From Anaerohalosphaera lusitana (lineage in GTDB: Bacteria > Planctomycetota > Phycisphaerae > Sedimentisphaerales > Anaerohalosphaeraceae), in NCBI RefSeq assembly GCF_002007645.1, contig NZ_CP019791.1, positions 4,186,974 to 4,250,973 of the forward strand: a DNA stretch of 64,000 nt. The letters run 5' to 3'. The notes under the pieces are model-generated. The model was not told the origin of the DNA and did not search any database. It worked only from the letters and a program-made list of their open reading frames with translations. Positions 34,818-44,293 of the stretch are shown piece after piece. The stretch's first letter is position 1; each line of letters starts with the position of its first letter. The position numbers were made by a program, and so were the translations under genes.

Positions 34818-35966
34818 ATGTTTCTTGACAATGCGATAGGCGATGACAGGCCTTTGAGCTGGGCTGTGCGTTTCTGGCCCGTTCTGGTGTGTGCACTGGT
34901 TGCGGGCCTTGCGGCGACATGGCTGTGCAAGAAGGTGGCGATTCGATTCAACATTGTGGATCGGCCCGACGAAACGGTGAAGACGCATAAGGAGCCCGTG
35001 GCGTATCTTGGCGGTATCGGCATGATGGTGGGGTTCGTGGTCGGCGTGATCGGAGGCATATGGCTGATACAAGGCGAGGAGTGCTTCAGGACCTGTCTGC
35101 GGTGGCTGCTTGGCGTACTGGCTGGCGGAGCGATCGCGTGCTTTACGGGGGTGGTGGACGATCTTTTTGATATCACGCCTAAGAAAAAGCTGTTCGGTCA
35201 GTTGATCGCGTCGCTGGGTCTGGTGGCAGCGGGAATACTGCCTGCATGGGAATCGCTGGTGAGCCCGCTGGGTCTGGATTTTCCGCACTGGTTTGAGGTC
35301 GCGGTTGCAGTACCCATCGTAATCGTCTTCGTTCTGGGCGCGACAAATTCGCTTAACCTGCTGGACGGTCTTGACGGACTTTGTGCGGGTGTGACGGCGA
35401 TCATTGCGCTGGCGATGCTGCTGCTGGCGGTGCACCTGGGGACGTGGGAGTTCAGTGAGACAGGTGATCCGGTGCGAATGATCGTGTGCCTGGCGATACT
35501 CGGAGGAATACTCGGATTTTTGCCGTTCAATCGACACCCGGCAAAGATATTCATGGGCGATGCAGGTAGCATGCTGCTGGGCTTCGTGGTAGCGGCATTG
35601 ATGATAATGTTCGCAGAGAGCACGGCCCGCTGGTGGCTGGCGTCGATCGTCGTGTTCGGTCTGCCGATACTGGATACGGCAACAGCTCTGGTGAGGCGGT
35701 ATTTGAACGATCGACCTTTGATGGTTTCGGACCGCGGACATTTATACGATCAGCTCATGGACCGGGGGCTGGGGCTCCAGAAGACCGTGACGCTGTCGTA
35801 TGTGCTGGCCGCGGTCTACGCGGTGATCGGGCTGATTATGAGCCAGATACGCACGCGGTATGCGCTGGCCGTTTATGTGCTGGTTTTCGCGGTGAGCGGA
35901 TATGTCGTGTGGAAAAAGGGCTTCTTAAAGATGGAGGGACTGCGCGGCGCTGTTAGGAAGGAGTGA
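34818..35966 (+). CDS. WecA/MraY-family undecaprenyl-phosphate sugar-1-phosphate transferase
   Basis: 382 residues, polytopic, about eleven helices. Family signatures: KTHKEPVAYLGGIGMM, the Asp pair in GVVDDLFDITPKKKL, NSLNLLDGLDGLCAG, and FMGDAGSMLLGF. It transfers GlcNAc-1-P or a related sugar to undecaprenyl phosphate at the cytoplasmic face. Not the peptidoglycan MraY by context (no mur genes). AGGAGAATAAT precedes the ATG. The stop is followed by a G8 run. Ends tail to tail with the GNAT gene. Confidence 0.92.
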   Translation: MFLDNAIGDDRPLSWAVRFWPVLVCALVAGLAATWLCKKVAIRFNIVDRPDETVKTHKEPVAYLGGIGMMVGFVVGVIGGIWLIQGEECFRTCLRWLLGVLAGGAIACFTGVVDDLFDITPKKKLFGQLIASLGLVAAGILPAWESLVSPLGLDFPHWFEVAVAVPIVIVFVLGATNSLNLLDGLDGLCAGVTAIIALAMLLLAVHLGTWEFSETGDPVRMIVCLAILGGILGFLPFNRHPAKIFMGDAGSMLLGFVVAALMIMFAESTARWWLASIVVFGLPILDTATALVRRYLNDRPLMVSDRGHLYDQLMDRGLGLQKTVTLSYVLAAVYAVIGLIMSQIRTRYALAVYVLVFAVSGYVVWKKGFLKMEGLRGAVRKE

Positions 35967-36025
35967 GGGGGGGGAAAAGAGAAAAAAGGCGAGTATCGCA
36001 GTTTGCAAGTCTGCTGCCAGGCCGA

Positions 36026-36640
36026 TTAGTTTTCAGTCAGGTCGGCGACGTAGATGTTGCTTTTTGTGCCGTGGCTGTCGACCGAGGTAGCGTATTCGAA
36101 GCCGCACGTTTGGTAGAGTTTATTGGCAGGCTTGTTGTGGTCAGCAACGAGAACCTTCACCTTTTCGATCTGACGCTGCCGGCACTGCGAGAGGCCTTCT
36201 TCGATGAGTTTGCGGGCAAGACCTTTGCCGCGGGCCTGGGGTGAGACCACGACCGAGAGCAGTTCCGCTGAAGGGAGATCGCGTGTTTCAGCTTTGGCTG
36301 GATAGAACAATGTCTCAAAGATTTTTTTAAGGCGTGAAGGGGAAAGCATTTTGCCTGCCAGAAGGACTGCGAATTTAAGTCCGTGCTTGCGTAGCAGGAT
36401 TTTATAGAGAGCCTTGACGTCCGTAGTGAAGGTGACGAAACCTAGCACAGTGTCGTCCTCAACCGCTACGATACCGAAACTGGCAGGACTCTGCGCGATA
36501 GCTTCGTAAAGGGCAGTAACAAAACGCGGACCAAGCGAACTGATAAAGCCTGTGCTTATACCCTGTATATGCAGATCTGCAACCTGTGAGGCATGTGTGG
36601 TAGCAATCGATTGCATATTCATGTAATTATCGCATTTCAT
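36026..36640 (-). CDS. GNAT N-acetyltransferase
   Basis: 204 residues. GNAT fold: beta4-alpha3 acetyl-CoA loop VSPQARGKGLARKLIEEGL and terminal KVLVADHNKPANKLYQTCGF. Likely acetylates an amino sugar of the glycan or another small substrate. The frame overlaps the last 14 nt of the glycosyltransferase gene, so it is the last gene of the long minus-strand operon; a start at the next ATG (36622) would remove the overlap. Composition here returns to the high-GC background. Confidence 0.85.
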   Translation of the reverse strand: MKCDNYMNMQSIATTHASQVADLHIQGISTGFISSLGPRFVTALYEAIAQSPASFGIVAVEDDTVLGFVTFTTDVKALYKILLRKHGLKFAVLLAGKMLSPSRLKKIFETLFYPAKAETRDLPSAELLSVVVSPQARGKGLARKLIEEGLSQCRQRQIEKVKVLVADHNKPANKLYQTCGFEYATSVDSHGTKSNIYVADLTEN

Positions 36641-37808
36641 TTAAGAGGTGGTCGTAAAACTTTAAATGCACCTTTACGAGTTGAATTGAATCAAATTTTT
36701 CATGTGTCCTTCTAAATCCATTTTGCCCTAAGCGATTGCGTTCATCTGAATTTTCTAAAAGATCTCTTAAGGCCTCAGTCAATTCAGTGAGACTTTCAGG
36801 TTCTACAAGTCTGCCAGTTACGTCTTCATCAACAGCATCCACGCAGCCAGTAACTCTTGTTGCTACAACCGGCAGCTTCATAGCTGCAGCTTCGATAAGA
36901 ACCAAACCAAAACCTTCCCTTTTTGTAGGTAGAGCCAACATATCCATCGCTGCATAATATGGAACTATATCTTTTATAAATCCATTTGAGCAAGTAATAT
37001 TGCCATTATCATCAATCTTCTTTGCTGTTCTTGGATCTAAAGAATCTCTGACTGTTTCAAAGTCACCAACAAGCATCAACCAGATATCATCAAAGTCCTT
37101 TTGTAAGACCTCAAACGCCCTGACTAGATGAGAAACACCTTTATCATTAACAATTCGCCCTACAAAGCCGATCACAAACGCTGAAGTAGGAATTCCCAGC
37201 TTTTTGCGAACTTCCGGCCCCCGAGCACTGTCTGGCTTAAACCTAGACAGATCTATGCCACATGCACTACCATGATTCAAAACGGTGATCTTATCCTTAT
37301 TACATAGTTTTTCTTCGATCATCCGTTTTTTTAAGCTCGGGCTTACCGCAAGAACTTTAGTTGCAAGCTTACATGATAACCATTCAACGGCCCACAACAG
37401 CTTTCGCTTTAAACCGGTGGCGGTATCCATGGGAAGTCCATGCACTGTGTAAATCCGTTTCTTGCATCCCGCAAAAAAAGCTGATAGCATTCCAAGCAAC
37501 CCACCCTTTGGGGTATGCGCATGCATCATGTCTGGTTTTTCCAGGAAAAGAAACTTACTTAGCTTTAAAAATGATTTTAAGTCACCAAGAACATCAATGC
37601 GACGTTTTATTTCTACCGCCTTGGTGGAACAACCACACTCATTCGAAAGCCAGCCTAATTCTTCACCCTCAGAAGCTATTACCGTGACCTTAGTCCCATC
37701 TGAGACCATATCAGCGACCAATTGTCTATAAAAGCTCCATATTGTGACCGGCACAGAAGCAAGGATGCATATATGTTTCTGAGGCTTGGTTCTCTTTACA
37801 TTTGTCAT
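36627..37808 (-). CDS. GT4-family glycosyltransferase
   Basis: 393 residues, GT-B fold. N-terminal acceptor half with YTVHGLPMD, C-terminal donor half with IGFVGRIVNDKGVSHLVRAFEVL, and the E-X7-E motif in REGFGLVLIEAAAMKLPVVAT. Adds a sugar from a nucleotide donor to the lipid-linked glycan on the cytoplasmic side. ATGA overlap with the HprK-like gene shows translational coupling. Noticeably more A+T than flanking genes. Linkage and sugar cannot be deduced. Confidence 0.92.
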   Translation of the reverse strand: MTNVKRTKPQKHICILASVPVTIWSFYRQLVADMVSDGTKVTVIASEGEELGWLSNECGCSTKAVEIKRRIDVLGDLKSFLKLSKFLFLEKPDMMHAHTPKGGLLGMLSAFFAGCKKRIYTVHGLPMDTATGLKRKLLWAVEWLSCKLATKVLAVSPSLKKRMIEEKLCNKDKITVLNHGSACGIDLSRFKPDSARGPEVRKKLGIPTSAFVIGFVGRIVNDKGVSHLVRAFEVLQKDFDDIWLMLVGDFETVRDSLDPRTAKKIDDNGNITCSNGFIKDIVPYYAAMDMLALPTKREGFGLVLIEAAAMKLPVVATRVTGCVDAVDEDVTGRLVEPESLTELTEALRDLLENSDERNRLGQNGFRRTHEKFDSIQLVKVHLKFYDHLLNEMR

Positions 37809-38854
37809 TTGGGGGCAACTCTGTCGAAAATCAGCTCTGCAAATTTAGTTGGATCTTCACTTTGCACCAGCAAGCATTCTGCATTCTCAACCAATTTAGA
37901 GAGTACTTCTCTCTCCTTTTTTTCACATTCCATCAGATCAATATTATCATTGAAGTATGAGTATGCTATGAGCATAGGACTTTTCATATAACAGAATTCA
38001 TAGCGATTTAAATTGAACAACATATTTTCAGCTTCTTCGTTATCAAGGACTTTGATACCACCCGGGCGACGAGCCAAAAGAGCTAAGTGTGTTAGCTTAT
38101 TGTCATGCCTTATTCGTTCGGTACTGATATAGTGATCGATATTCCTGTGGTCCCCAGGAACGGGCAATAATTCGACGGGCGGGAAAATTTTGACCATTTT
38201 CATTCGAAAACGCAAAAGACGACTCATACTAAGTTCATCATAGTATCTAAACGTGGAAGTCCACGGACATCCATAGAAGGTTTGATCATCTACAATGCCC
38301 AGGTCTTCTGCCATATAATCCGCTTTTGAATCAAACACTGCCTTCATTGTGGTCAATGTTTTGCCCGTATCGCCAGGTGCGACAACAGCAACAGAAGAAT
38401 TATTTATTGCAAACCCAGAACAATGTAATGGGCAAAAACCTTTCTGCAGCAGTAAAACAGAAACTAAATCAGTAAGAATATATCCAGGCGAATGCAAATT
38501 ATTAAAACGAAATTTGATATATTTAATAAATGGCTTGTTTACTTTGATTTCAGGTTTCCCGCTTTTAATCCCTGAAACATGCATTCGCAACTTTGAGCCA
38601 GCAAGGAAATTGCGCTCATAGAACAGCTCGTCTGATCCAACTTCGCCGCGCCAATAGTGATACTTTTGTAAAGAAGACATTCTATTAGATTCAGCTTTCA
38701 GGTCACTTATAGTCAATCTAACCACTATTTCGCAGTCACTTATTGCCTCATCAGATGAAGACTCAGTAGGATGGCCAAATGACCACCCGATATAGTCAGA
38801 ATTCGTTTGTATTCCTAAAATACCTTTACATACAACATAATTTTTATATTCCAT
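37805..38854 (-). CDS. HPr-kinase-like P-loop protein in polysaccharide operon
   Basis: About 349 residues. The N-terminal half (about 1-135) is unrecognised. From about 140 it matches the HprK/PEPCK-like nucleotide-binding fold: LHCSGFAINNSSVAVVAP, Walker A APGDTGKT (about residue 160-167), and DYMAEDLGIVD for the metal-binding acidic pair. True HprK/P needs a C-terminal PTS-binding part that I do not see, and no HPr is nearby. It may phosphorylate a sugar or a protein of the glycan pathway. Start at 38854 chosen because AAGG lies six nt upstream. Flanked tightly by two GT4 genes. Confidence 0.7.
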   Translation of the reverse strand: MEYKNYVVCKGILGIQTNSDYIGWSFGHPTESSSDEAISDCEIVVRLTISDLKAESNRMSSLQKYHYWRGEVGSDELFYERNFLAGSKLRMHVSGIKSGKPEIKVNKPFIKYIKFRFNNLHSPGYILTDLVSVLLLQKGFCPLHCSGFAINNSSVAVVAPGDTGKTLTTMKAVFDSKADYMAEDLGIVDDQTFYGCPWTSTFRYYDELSMSRLLRFRMKMVKIFPPVELLPVPGDHRNIDHYISTERIRHDNKLTHLALLARRPGGIKVLDNEEAENMLFNLNRYEFCYMKSPMLIAYSYFNDNIDLMECEKKEREVLSKLVENAECLLVQSEDPTKFAELIFDRVAPK

Positions 38855-38863
38855 AGCCATCCT

Positions 38864-40057
38864 TTAGTACTTTTCAGTATTCAGTTTTAAATGATTATAA
38901 AAATCAATCCGACGCTTGTTCAAATTTTCATGTTCATACTCACGCGCCTTTTGCCAATTCTCCAAAGACATCTTCGCAAGTTTATTAGGATTTTCAGCAT
39001 AATTACAAATTTTGTTTGCCAACAGATGGCAGTTTGAAGGTGGTACAAGGTACTCCTCATCTAACAGCTCAGGGATACCGCCAACATTCGTTCCGATACA
39101 AGGTAAACCTCTAGCCATAGCTTCTATCATAGATCTTGGCAATCCTTCAGTTAACGAGGGCAGAACAAAAATATCACCTTGATCAAGCCATTTTAGTACG
39201 GGCTGGCCTGGAGGCAGCCTACCATCAAAAAAGATATAGTCCTTCACACCATGATCTCTGGCTTCTTTTTCAAATTTTGAGCGATAAGCACCGTCACCTA
39301 GTAAATGGAGGCACACATCAAGACCTCTTTTTCTACAGATCTCAACGACCCTAATCAACATATCTTGGGATTTGTATAGTGCAGACATACTACCGATATG
39401 GCAAAGTCGTAGAGGTTTATTGCTAAGCTGTCCTCCTATTCGCTTGCTTTCCAACTCTTCCTTGCTGATAAAAGCGTCAGCAGGAAGGTCAATACTCGAG
39501 TAATGTGTTGACCAGCCGCAGGAAGGATAATCTTTTTGAAGATAACTTTCTGAAACGTAAGCAGCGGCCGACGCCTCTTTGCACTGCAACTTTTGATTTC
39601 GTGTCATTAAAAACCTTATATACGGCCTAATTGCACTTTTAACCGTGCCTGGCCCAAGCGAAGCTTGTGGGTCTCCTACAACTTCTACACCATATGAAAT
39701 AGATTTTTTCATTAGCGCCTTCCACAGCAACGTTGCAACTGTACCAGGAACCCGAAGTATGTACGCATCAGCTTGCTCTACCGCTGCATTAACCAGACTT
39801 TCTACTCTATGCCTGTTTTTTAGGTATTGCCATGGCCCAATAAACGAAGGCAATTCGAAGAACTCTACTCCGGGGCCATTAGCCTGCAACTTATTAAGAC
39901 TAATTTCGGGGCTTGTAGCCACTCGAGCAAGAACGATTACCTTTTCAAATACTTGTAAATATCTTTTCCAAAAGTCGTAATCGCAGACAGTGGTGGAATA
40001 GATATTACCATTAGCAGTACGTATAAATCGGTTTTCCAGTGCAACCATTACTCGCAC
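38864..40057 (-). CDS. GT4-family glycosyltransferase
   Basis: 397 residues, GT-B fold with LRLCHIGSMSALYKSQDML at the donor half and LPSLTEGLPRSMIEAMARGLPCIGTNVGG holding the E-X7-E motif. N-terminal acceptor domain is divergent. The start is probably the GTG at 40057, since GGAGGG lies seven nt upstream and overlaps the end of the next gene; an ATG three codons later also fits. Part of the A+T-rich cassette. Confidence 0.92.
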   Translation of the reverse strand: MRVMVALENRFIRTANGNIYSTTVCDYDFWKRYLQVFEKVIVLARVATSPEISLNKLQANGPGVEFFELPSFIGPWQYLKNRHRVESLVNAAVEQADAYILRVPGTVATLLWKALMKKSISYGVEVVGDPQASLGPGTVKSAIRPYIRFLMTRNQKLQCKEASAAAYVSESYLQKDYPSCGWSTHYSSIDLPADAFISKEELESKRIGGQLSNKPLRLCHIGSMSALYKSQDMLIRVVEICRKRGLDVCLHLLGDGAYRSKFEKEARDHGVKDYIFFDGRLPPGQPVLKWLDQGDIFVLPSLTEGLPRSMIEAMARGLPCIGTNVGGIPELLDEEYLVPPSNCHLLANKICNYAENPNKLAKMSLENWQKAREYEHENLNKRRIDFYNHLKLNTEKY

Positions 40058-40060
40058 AAA

Positions 40061-41182
40061 TTAACCCTCCAAGGATTCTTCGTAGACATCAGCCAGCTTT
40101 TCAGCGCATGTCTTCAGATCAAAAGCTTCATAAAAACGGTCATGTATATGCAGATGTTCATTTCGGCACAAAGACTTGCTTACTTCTCGTGCCAATGCAT
40201 GGCTGTCCCCAAATGGTACAATTTTTACATGCGGTGCGTAATTCTGGATTTCCCTGACGCCAGGGAGATCAGTTGCAACCACCGGTAAATTCGCCATTAA
40301 CGCTTCAAGAACGACCCCTGGTAAGCCTTCTCTTTTTGAGGGCAAGACAAAGCAGTCAGATGCGAGCAGAAGCTCGGGAACATCAGTCCTTGTACCGAGA
40401 AAATGAATTCGTTGTTCCAGCGATGTCCTTACCACCTTATCTGACAAAGACGACCGCTCGGGACCATCCCCAACAAAAAGCACATGAGTATCTGGGTTGC
40501 ATCCAAGAATTTCTGGTGCGGCATCAATAAGGACGTTCTGAGATTTATCGGGGATTAATCTACCTACACAAACCACCAGCTTACTTTGCTGTGGCAGATT
40601 TAGATCACATCTAACTTCACTAGAGATATCCTTCTTCCGTTGAAATTTAGAAACGTCGATACCATTGTAAACTATTTTACATCTTGGATCCTGTCGCCAG
40701 TCTACTCTCCACCCAACTTCCATTGCCCCTATACAAACCGCAAGAATATCGGTGGCATATTTATCGACTAGATAATGCATGGCTTTATTATAGCCTTTTC
40801 TCGAGAAGTTTCTCTTCTTGCCACCATCAGAAGTGGTTCGGAAATGCACAACGCGGGATCGAATATTGGCTTGTTTAGCTATAAAAGCAACATAGCCGCT
40901 GAACATGAACACATGGCTATGTACAGCGTCGTAATTACCTTCCTTTAGAATATTTTTTAATCTGTGATGAAAACTCCATGGCTGCAATTTCAGGGGACAC
41001 TGAAGTACGTCACCTCCATGCTGTTTTATGAGACTGTCCAAGCTCCCCGGTGCGGTGTCATTACTGAGAGTACAGAAATCAAGCCGGATACCTCTTTGAC
41101 GAAGGTAAGGCATCAACTCAATCGTGCGCATTTCAGCGCCACCATGGTTCATCTTCCCAAAAATATGCAGAACTTTTATCAA
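40061..41182 (-). CDS. GT4-family glycosyltransferase
   Basis: 373 residues. Opens with VLHIFGKMNHGGAEMRTIEL, the typical acceptor-domain loop of this group, then VVCVGRLIPDKSQNVLIDA and PSKREGLPGVVLEALMANLPVVATDLPG (E-X7-E). Cytoplasmic, probably membrane-associated. Separated by only a few bases from both neighbours in the operon. Confidence 0.93.
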   Translation of the reverse strand: MIKVLHIFGKMNHGGAEMRTIELMPYLRQRGIRLDFCTLSNDTAPGSLDSLIKQHGGDVLQCPLKLQPWSFHHRLKNILKEGNYDAVHSHVFMFSGYVAFIAKQANIRSRVVHFRTTSDGGKKRNFSRKGYNKAMHYLVDKYATDILAVCIGAMEVGWRVDWRQDPRCKIVYNGIDVSKFQRKKDISSEVRCDLNLPQQSKLVVCVGRLIPDKSQNVLIDAAPEILGCNPDTHVLFVGDGPERSSLSDKVVRTSLEQRIHFLGTRTDVPELLLASDCFVLPSKREGLPGVVLEALMANLPVVATDLPGVREIQNYAPHVKIVPFGDSHALAREVSKSLCRNEHLHIHDRFYEAFDLKTCAEKLADVYEESLEG

Positions 41183-41192
41183 GGTATTCTAA

Positions 41193-42689
41193 CTAATAAG
41201 AATAGGATTCCAAGTCCATGTCATATGACTCAACAGGTTCATCTCCAATAAACAATTGAATAACAATTGCTATTATCACAACCAAGGTAATTTTATGGGT
41301 CAGAAGGGCTAGATGATTACGTATAACCATCATAATCGGCCCCAAGCAACCAAGCATTATCAAAGCCCAAAACATGGAAGGATTTCGACTGAATTTAACT
41401 GTTAACCACCGGGCAAAAACACCTAACAAAAACAGTTCGGCGAATGCACCAACAAAACCAAAATTAAGGTATCCCTCCGCTGCAACAGTAAAAGCACGCC
41501 CAGCACTTTCTTTTCCAAAAAAAGTCGTTGTAATCCACACAGAAGGAGACCAGGTCGAAATGCCACTTGCCAACGTGTATCTGGACAAGAATGGTACGAA
41601 GTGAATTATGGCATCTCGCCATGAGGCCCCATGCCAAAATGGTTCGCGCTCGGGAACCTCGTGAGTAGTGATATTGACTACCAGAAAAGATCCTCCCATT
41701 TCGATAAAAGGATTTGCCCAAGTAAGCTGTTCACTTTGTGCCTGATATTCAAGCTCCTCCATCATTTTTTCAGGTTCGAATGCGATAGTTCTTACTACAC
41801 CAATAGCAGCAAAGACAAACAACAGCAATACCGCTAAAACAACCAAAATTTTAAGCGAAATAGGTCGAACAAAATAGTGGCGTACAAGCAGTATGGGGAT
41901 TAGAATCATTAAAATAGGTCCTCTGTTACCCTCCAAAATTATCGTAAACAGAAAGAGCGAAACCAAAACAGTTACAAATTTAGAATAGAAAAGCTTACCA
42001 TATCTTAATGCACTTGCTGCCGTATAAATTGTAATCCCTAGTACCATGACATGCACATTCTGACTCCAAAGCAAATTTATTAAATAGGAGTCGACATATC
42101 GGTCCAGATTTTGAACAGCGGTGTAGCCATGGCTCTTAAAGATCGACAAACCTAAAACCAAAAGAACGCCGTAATGCATTACTATTGATGTTATTATCAA
42201 AGATACACCCGCCAGCAACCAGCCCTGTTTAGGAATCCTCCGGGGTTTCTGTAAAACGGAGAAATCAAGCATCTTTGGGGCAGCAAATTCATATCCTGAC
42301 AAAAAGCCAATAAACCCCAAATTTATAACAAACAATGCCTTAGATATTGATGCCTTATAAAAAATGATATCACTCTCATACGGTACAATGTTCAGTGCAT
42401 ATAATGTAATATAACCCAAATGGAATAAGGTATATAAAATACTAAAAAGAATATCCGGCGACAGCACATTAGCTTGCTGACGAAAGCATTTAGTACGATG
42501 GAGGACATGTAAAGCAAATATCAAATAATAAACAGCTACCATATACTTAACGGTCGCCTGGGGGCTTTCATGCAACATGCCATATACAACCCCAGAGAGC
42601 AAGGCTGTAAAAAACAACCAGCACTGGTACAGCCATGAGGTTTTTGTCAAGGCTTGTACGCGAAATATCTCAGTAGTAGACTTATTCAT
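41193..42689 (-). CDS. Wzy-like O-antigen polymerase
   Basis: About 498 residues with eleven or twelve membrane helices and a large loop at about 325-400, the layout of O-antigen/oligosaccharide-repeat polymerases. The segment LEGNRGPILMILIPILL (about 265) and the loop with RDAIIHFVPFLSR fit the O-antigen polymerase group that lacks strong sequence signatures. It would join flipped repeat units on the periplasmic face. Start taken at the ATG at 42689; an in-frame TTG lies four codons upstream. Assignment rests on topology, motif and position between glycosyltransferases and flippase. Confidence 0.75.
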   Translation of the reverse strand: MNKSTTEIFRVQALTKTSWLYQCWLFFTALLSGVVYGMLHESPQATVKYMVAVYYLIFALHVLHRTKCFRQQANVLSPDILFSILYTLFHLGYITLYALNIVPYESDIIFYKASISKALFVINLGFIGFLSGYEFAAPKMLDFSVLQKPRRIPKQGWLLAGVSLIITSIVMHYGVLLVLGLSIFKSHGYTAVQNLDRYVDSYLINLLWSQNVHVMVLGITIYTAASALRYGKLFYSKFVTVLVSLFLFTIILEGNRGPILMILIPILLVRHYFVRPISLKILVVLAVLLLFVFAAIGVVRTIAFEPEKMMEELEYQAQSEQLTWANPFIEMGGSFLVVNITTHEVPEREPFWHGASWRDAIIHFVPFLSRYTLASGISTWSPSVWITTTFFGKESAGRAFTVAAEGYLNFGFVGAFAELFLLGVFARWLTVKFSRNPSMFWALIMLGCLGPIMMVIRNHLALLTHKITLVVIIAIVIQLFIGDEPVESYDMDLESYSY

Positions 42690-42736
42690 TGTCGTTCTCA
42701 ATTATTAAAGGTTAATCGATAATTCTTTTGATCAGC

Positions 42737-44293
42737 TTATCCCGCATTTCGTATACTGACCTTCGAAAATGCTTTGTTTGCCAATTTGGTTCCCAAATTG
42801 CGATCTCGATGATTAAAAACAAATAACCAAGTCATAAATACGTATGTTGTTGCTACAAATAGCACACACGCAACAAGGATTTTCCAGTCCTGAAAGTTCG
42901 CATAAATGCTACATAACCAGCCCACACCACAGGCAAAAATACCAGCTATTACAGGTCGTACAATGGATTTCGAAATAAACAGCTTTTTGTCGATCTTCAA
43001 AACATACATTCCATAAGTCAAATGAATCATAGATCCAATAACCCTAGCTATTGTGATCCCAACAACTACAGCAAACAAAGAAGCATATATCCAGTGCAAA
43101 TAACTCCATACAGAAATAATACCTCCTAATGCCCAAGTCAATGTGACAATAGCGGGAATTTTTACCTTTCCTACTCCAGTTAACATTTGTAAAACACAAA
43201 GAGCACTGCTTATAAATAGTTGTCCAATCAATAAGACAAGGGCAGCCAAAACAAGCGAATCTAAATATCTGCCAGAATACTCAGATCCCAACCAATACAA
43301 AAATAATGGTTTTAAAAAGAAGACAGGCACAACACAAAAGCCCACAGCAACTATCATCGAATACTTTGTCGCAGTTTGGGCCAATCGGACTTTAGCATCA
43401 TGTTGACTTAAAGAATCCAACCTGCTTGTAGCAGGCACAAGCACATTGGCGATTGATCTCACTAAACTACCGACGAATGCGACCATTGTTGCGATGATAG
43501 TATAGCTCCCGACATCGATAACAGACAGTTCTGCTCCAACAACCCATTTAACAACCTCATACCCAAGCAGATTAGCAATCTGAATTATCAACATCAGACT
43601 GCCGAATCCAGCTAAAACATATAGTGCACGCAGAGAAAAACTGTTCAAATTAAAGTGCAATCCACCTGCCACTTTAATTGAAGATAGGGTCCAGATTACT
43701 CTTTCGACAACAAATGATAAGATAGAAACCACAACAAGAGGAATTACACCCGCAGTAAAAAATTCAAAACAAATTACGGTACCAAGCACTCTGAACAGCA
43801 CCGCTACGGATCTTGCCAGATTTGTAAGGTCATACCGCTGATAACCCCATAAGACACCTTGAAAAGAACTAAATGGGAAACAAACAATAACTTTGAGGGC
43901 CATTAGCTGTAAGGCAATTTTTGCCGTATGAAGCTGGTCTCCGGGTATTTCAAACCAATCCCCTGCAAAAAAACTAAGTACATATACTATACTCCCTCCT
44001 AGAATACCAGCAAAAATAAACCATACGGTACTTGATGTAACATAATCTGTTATAGAACGAGAATTTTCTTTTCCGGTCTCGGCAGCGACATATTTAGTTA
44101 ATGCCTGGCATATGCCCCTCCCAAAAAGGTCCACAAAAACTGTCAAAGACAGAACTAACGATACTAACCCGAAAGCCTCCTTCCCAATTTGTCTGACAAC
44201 GTAGCCAACAAGAAAAACGTTAGCTACACCATATAATAAGAAGGTTGCGTAGTTGGTAATAACGTTTATGACAAGGCGATTACGCTGGTTCAT
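42737..44293 (-). CDS. Wzx-like polysaccharide flippase
   Basis: 518 residues with twelve to fourteen membrane helices, of the MOP/polysaccharide-transporter type: N-terminal ATFLLYGVANVFLVGYVVRQIGKEAFG, mid-protein LVPATSRLDSL and paired helices throughout. It would move the lipid-linked repeat unit across the inner membrane. ATGA overlap (4 nt) with the exported glycosidase-like gene upstream. A+T-rich. Confidence 0.88.
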   Translation of the reverse strand: MNQRNRLVINVITNYATFLLYGVANVFLVGYVVRQIGKEAFGLVSLVLSLTVFVDLFGRGICQALTKYVAAETGKENSRSITDYVTSSTVWFIFAGILGGSIVYVLSFFAGDWFEIPGDQLHTAKIALQLMALKVIVCFPFSSFQGVLWGYQRYDLTNLARSVAVLFRVLGTVICFEFFTAGVIPLVVVSILSFVVERVIWTLSSIKVAGGLHFNLNSFSLRALYVLAGFGSLMLIIQIANLLGYEVVKWVVGAELSVIDVGSYTIIATMVAFVGSLVRSIANVLVPATSRLDSLSQHDAKVRLAQTATKYSMIVAVGFCVVPVFFLKPLFLYWLGSEYSGRYLDSLVLAALVLLIGQLFISSALCVLQMLTGVGKVKIPAIVTLTWALGGIISVWSYLHWIYASLFAVVVGITIARVIGSMIHLTYGMYVLKIDKKLFISKSIVRPVIAGIFACGVGWLCSIYANFQDWKILVACVLFVATTYVFMTWLFVFNHRDRNLGTKLANKAFSKVSIRNAG

